From assembly GCA_003537755.1 (NCBI GenBank), contig DPQS01000040.1, forward strand, positions 900-15,112: DNA of 14,213 nt, read 5' to 3'. The notes beneath the pieces are model-generated. The model searched no databases, was not told the DNA's origin, and saw only the letters and a program-made list of their open reading frames with translations. This document shows positions 13,571-14,213 of this stretch, piece by piece (the stretch's first letter is position 1; every line of letters begins with the position of its first letter). The stretch is from Clostridiales bacterium. GTDB taxonomy: Bacteria > Bacillota > Clostridia > Christensenellales > CAG-314. The translations under genes were made by a program, and so were the position numbers.

Positions 13571-14213
13571 CTAAATGTCCAGATCTTCCACCAGTTTGGC
13601 GTTTTCAACGATAAACTCACGTCTGAGTTCGGGTTGGTCGCCCATCAGCAACGAAACGATCTCGTCTGCGGCGTAGGCGTCCTCCATGGTGACTTGCAAC
13701 ATTGTACGGGATTCGGGGTTCATTGTGGTCGTCCACAACTGTTCGGCGTTCATTTCGCCAAGACCTTTGTAACGGGAAACTTCCGTGCCTTTGCTGCCGA
13801 TGTCGGCAATTACCTGGTCGCGTTCTTCGTCGTTAAACGCGTAGTATTCCTGTTTGTTTTTGGTAATTTTGTACAGGGGCGGCTGCGCGATGTACACGTG
13901 GCCGTGTTCGATAAGCGGGCGCATAAAGCGGAAGAAGAAGGTTATCAGCAGTATACGAATGTGGCTGCCGTCCACGTCGGCATCGGTCATGCAGATGATG
14001 CGGTCGTAGCGCAGTTTGCTTTCGTCGAAGTCGTCGCTGATGCCGCAACCGAATGCGGTAATCATGGACTTGATTTCTTCGTTTTCAAGGGCGCGTGCAA
14101 GGCGAGCCTTTTCCACGTTGAGGATTTTGCCGCGAAGAGGCAGTATTGCCTGGAAACGTCTGTCGCGACCTTGTTTTGCCGTGCCGCCTGCGCTGTCGCC
14201 CTCTACTATAAAC
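13571..14213 (-). CDS. gyrB: DNA gyrase subunit B, 3' part only
   Basis: This is the C-terminal 213 residues of GyrB; the gene continues beyond the window edge, which cuts it in frame. The ATPase domain is outside. Visible are the TOPRIM signature EGDSAGG, PLRGKILNVEKA, the metal-binding DADVDGSHIR, and the C-terminal YKGLGEMNAEQLW(T)TTMNP motif shared by type IIA topoisomerases. GyrB supplies ATP hydrolysis and the TOPRIM metal site of gyrase. There is no long insertion in the TOPRIM domain, as expected for non-proteobacterial GyrB. It is the most upstream gene visible, with gyrA 15 bases downstream. Confidence 0.96.
   Translation of the reverse strand, partial: FIVEGDSAGGTAKQGRDRRFQAILPLRGKILNVEKARLARALENEEIKSMITAFGCGISDDFDESKLRYDRIICMTDADVDGSHIRILLITFFFRFMRPLIEHGHVYIAQPPLYKITKNKQEYYAFNDEERDQVIADIGSKGTEVSRYKGLGEMNAEQLWTTTMNPESRTMLQVTMEDAYAADEIVSLLMGDQPELRREFIVENAKLVEDLDI

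Overview
This window comes from an anaerobic bacterium, most likely of the Clostridia or a related Bacillota lineage. That reading rests on a complete Rnf complex in the order rnfC-D-G-E-A-B, strong AGGAGG-type ribosome binding sites, a gyrB-gyrA pair and a gyrase A with Glu at the position equivalent to E. coli Asp87. Base composition is near 50% GC, and I cannot place it more finely. Every gene I support lies on the minus strand, so the genes are described from high to low coordinate.

Region 1 (14213 to 9262) holds the 3' end of gyrB, a complete gyrA and argS, closely packed and probably co-transcribed. A strong hairpin without a U-tract separates gyrA from argS. Region 2 (about 9261 to 8837) is a 425-base gap holding a 124-nt imperfect inverted repeat that touches the argS stop codon, decayed partial copies of the same repeat, and an A/T-flanked palindrome. 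Region 3 (8836 to 7023) holds a two-gene unit (a small cupin, then a YbjN-like protein) ending in a clear intrinsic terminator. It is followed by a stand-alone gene, with its own near-consensus promoter and terminator, for a protein resembling the FtsK/SpoIIIE motor domain but without Walker A and without the catalytic glutamate.

Region 4 (about 6625 to 800) is the rnf operon behind a good promoter. rnfC, D, G, E and A are almost contiguous. A 516-base spacer then separates rnfA from rnfB. It carries the second 124-nt repeat, a perfect 22-bp palindrome and other inverted repeats. The six Rnf proteins form the membrane ferredoxin:NAD+ oxidoreductase that couples electron transfer to Na+ or H+ pumping. 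Region 5 (627 to 103) is a small membrane protein with two zinc ribbons.

The most unusual signal is the 124-nt element. Two copies (2069-2192 and 9141-9264) have equal length, a shared core and different but internally complementary ends. Each sits at 0-2 nt from a stop codon of a housekeeping gene. I do not recognise it as a named RNA or repeat family. The second is the apparently catalytically dead FtsK-like protein.
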